A DNA stretch of 6,652 bases from contig JAIPFS010000082.1 of assembly GCA_021736545.1 (NCBI GenBank), forward strand, positions 1 through 6,652. Direction: 5' to 3'. This DNA comes from Spirochaetia bacterium (lineage in GTDB: Bacteria; Spirochaetota; Spirochaetia; PWKH01). Position 1 is the stretch's first letter. Every line of letters begins with the position of its first letter. The notes beneath the pieces are model-generated. The model was not told the DNA's origin, searched no databases, and saw nothing but the letters and a program-made list of their open reading frames with translations. Below, piece by piece: positions 5,891 to 6,652 of the stretch. The position numbers and the translations under genes are program-made.

Positions 5891-5898
5891 CATTAACT
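5870..5898 (+). promoter_or_regulatory. Possible promoter of the ParB-like gene
   Basis: A perfect -35 TTGACA (5870-5875) is followed 17 bases later by a poor -10, TTAACT (5893-5898; 3 of 6). Initiation would then fall at about 5905, next to the ATG at 5906, implying a nearly leaderless mRNA. This agrees with the lack of a good Shine-Dalgarno but rests on a weak -10. Confidence 0.35.
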
Positions 5899-5905
5899 GA
5901 AAGAA

Positions 5906-6298
5906 ATGCAAATACGTGTTGACGAAATAAAAGTAAAACGCCGGATAAGAAAAGATTTAGGTGATTTAAGCCAACTCATGGACAGTATAAAGGACCACGG
6001 ACTCATGAATCCGATCGTGATTAATGAAAAAAGGGAACTTATTGCCGGTGAACGAAGGCTTGAATCAGTAAAAGCTTTAGGGTGGAAAACTGTAGATGTA
6101 CATATCATTCATACCCCGAACGGCGTAAATAAAATTCAAATGGAAATCGATGAAAATTTATACAGGAGACCTTTAACAACTTCTGAACTAGCAGAGGGTT
6201 TTTCAAAGATTGATCGTCTTCGAAATCCAAATTTTCTCAAACGCTTTTTCCTTTTTATTAAGCGCATCTTCCGTAAAATTTTCAATCAGTCTCAATAA
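5906..6298 (+). CDS. Small stand-alone ParB/Spo0J-like N-terminal domain protein with a C-terminal amphipathic helix
   Basis: Residues 1-98 match the ParB/RepB/Spo0J N-terminal fold (PF02195-like). LMDSIKDHGLMNPIVI (24-39) is box I, ELIAGERRLESVKALGW (44-60) is box II with GERR at 48-51, and ENLYRRPLTTSELAEG (83-98) resembles the ENxQR box III. In true ParB proteins GERR and ENxQR line the CTP pocket. ParB is usually about 280-300 residues with a helix-turn-helix and a dimer domain. This 130-residue protein has neither, so specific DNA binding would need a partner. It ends in FLKRFFLFIKRIFRKIF (110-126), whose hydrophobic and Lys/Arg residues alternate as in a cationic amphipathic helix, suggesting membrane association. 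The ATG at 5906 has only a weak AAAGAA upstream. The M29 peptidase gene follows 38 bp later on the same strand. Cellular role unknown; it is unlikely to be the main chromosomal ParB. Confidence 0.85.
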   Translation: MQIRVDEIKVKRRIRKDLGDLSQLMDSIKDHGLMNPIVINEKRELIAGERRLESVKALGWKTVDVHIIHTPNGVNKIQMEIDENLYRRPLTTSELAEGFSKIDRLRNPNFLKRFFLFIKRIFRKIFNQSQ

Positions 6299-6336
6299 TC
6301 TATTTTGTTAATTTTTACAATAAACGAGAAGTAAGT

Positions 6337-6652
6337 ATGCAGCAGTTCGAACGAAAAAACAAAGAGTCTCTTAAACGTTATGCACAGGTTATTCTACACA
6401 AGGGTGTAAATCTGTATGAAGGGCAGTCAGTTTTTATAAAAGCCAGCCCGTCTGTCTATTATTTTTCAAGAATCTTAGCAGAAGAAGCTTATTCCAGCGG
6501 TGCCGGATATGTTTACATTGAAAATGATGATTTGTCACTCTTGCGTCAACGGGTACTAAATCAAACAGATGAAGATTTAAACTTTCATCCTGATTTTCAA
6601 AAAAGTATATATCGTGAATTAATAGACGAAGACTGGGCTTTTATACGTATTG
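6337..6652 (+). CDS. M29-family aminopeptidase (AmpS/aminopeptidase II type), N-terminal part, cut by window edge
   Basis: I translated 105 residues from the ATG at 6337 with no stop before the edge. The segments SLKRYAQVILHKGVNLYEGQ (11-30), AEEAYSSGAGYVYIENDD (48-65) and ELIDEDWAFIRI (94-105) match the N-terminal domain of the thermophilic-type M29 metallo-aminopeptidases. These cytoplasmic enzymes remove N-terminal amino acids using a two-metal centre. The metal ligands lie in the C-terminal half, which is outside the window, so activity cannot be judged. Family members are about 370-415 residues, so roughly a quarter is visible. GAGAAG ends five bases before the ATG as a possible ribosome binding site. 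It lies 38 bp after the ParB-like gene with no terminator between, so co-transcription is likely. Confidence 0.85.
   Translation, partial: MQQFERKNKESLKRYAQVILHKGVNLYEGQSVFIKASPSVYYFSRILAEEAYSSGAGYVYIENDDLSLLRQRVLNQTDEDLNFHPDFQKSIYRELIDEDWAFIRI

Overview
The window is chromosomal DNA from a spirochaete, most likely a Treponema-like member of the Spirochaetales. The main evidence is the gene set smc, rnhB and an 80-residue PUR-domain gene resembling Borrelia BpuR. From memory, Borrelia burgdorferi carries the same three genes side by side (bb0045 to bb0047). AT-rich DNA and an unusually short SMC protein fit this. Species cannot be fixed from the sequence alone.

Left part, minus strand. ffh, the SRP54 protein of the signal recognition particle (1-1309), runs off the left edge a few residues before its expected end. 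Upstream of it lies smc (1433-4249), the chromosome condensation ATPase, which starts with GTG. A good sigma70-type promoter sits between them, so ffh can be transcribed independently of smc.

Middle. A 131-bp divergent intergenic region separates smc from rnhB (RNase HII, plus strand, 4381-4998). rnhB converges with the small PUR gene (minus strand, 5194-5436). Between them is a G+C-rich, hairpin-packed element flanked by two exact 28-bp direct repeats (5016-5198). The distal repeat overlaps the PUR-gene stop codon. A separate 12-bp tandem duplication covers the rnhB stop.

Right part, plus strand. A tRNA-Gly(TCC) gene with a promoter and an intrinsic terminator is followed by a small stand-alone ParB-like protein (5906-6298). 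That protein has a cationic amphipathic C-terminal helix and no DNA-binding domain. A perfect inverted repeat lies at its putative promoter. After 38 bp comes the start of an M29-family aminopeptidase, which runs off the right edge.

Functionally the window is mostly housekeeping: protein targeting, chromosome organisation, RNA-DNA hybrid removal, nucleic-acid binding, glycine decoding and peptide turnover. The least ordinary items are the SMC without a recognisable canonical hinge, the ParB-like protein with its possible membrane helix, and the hairpin and direct-repeat element.
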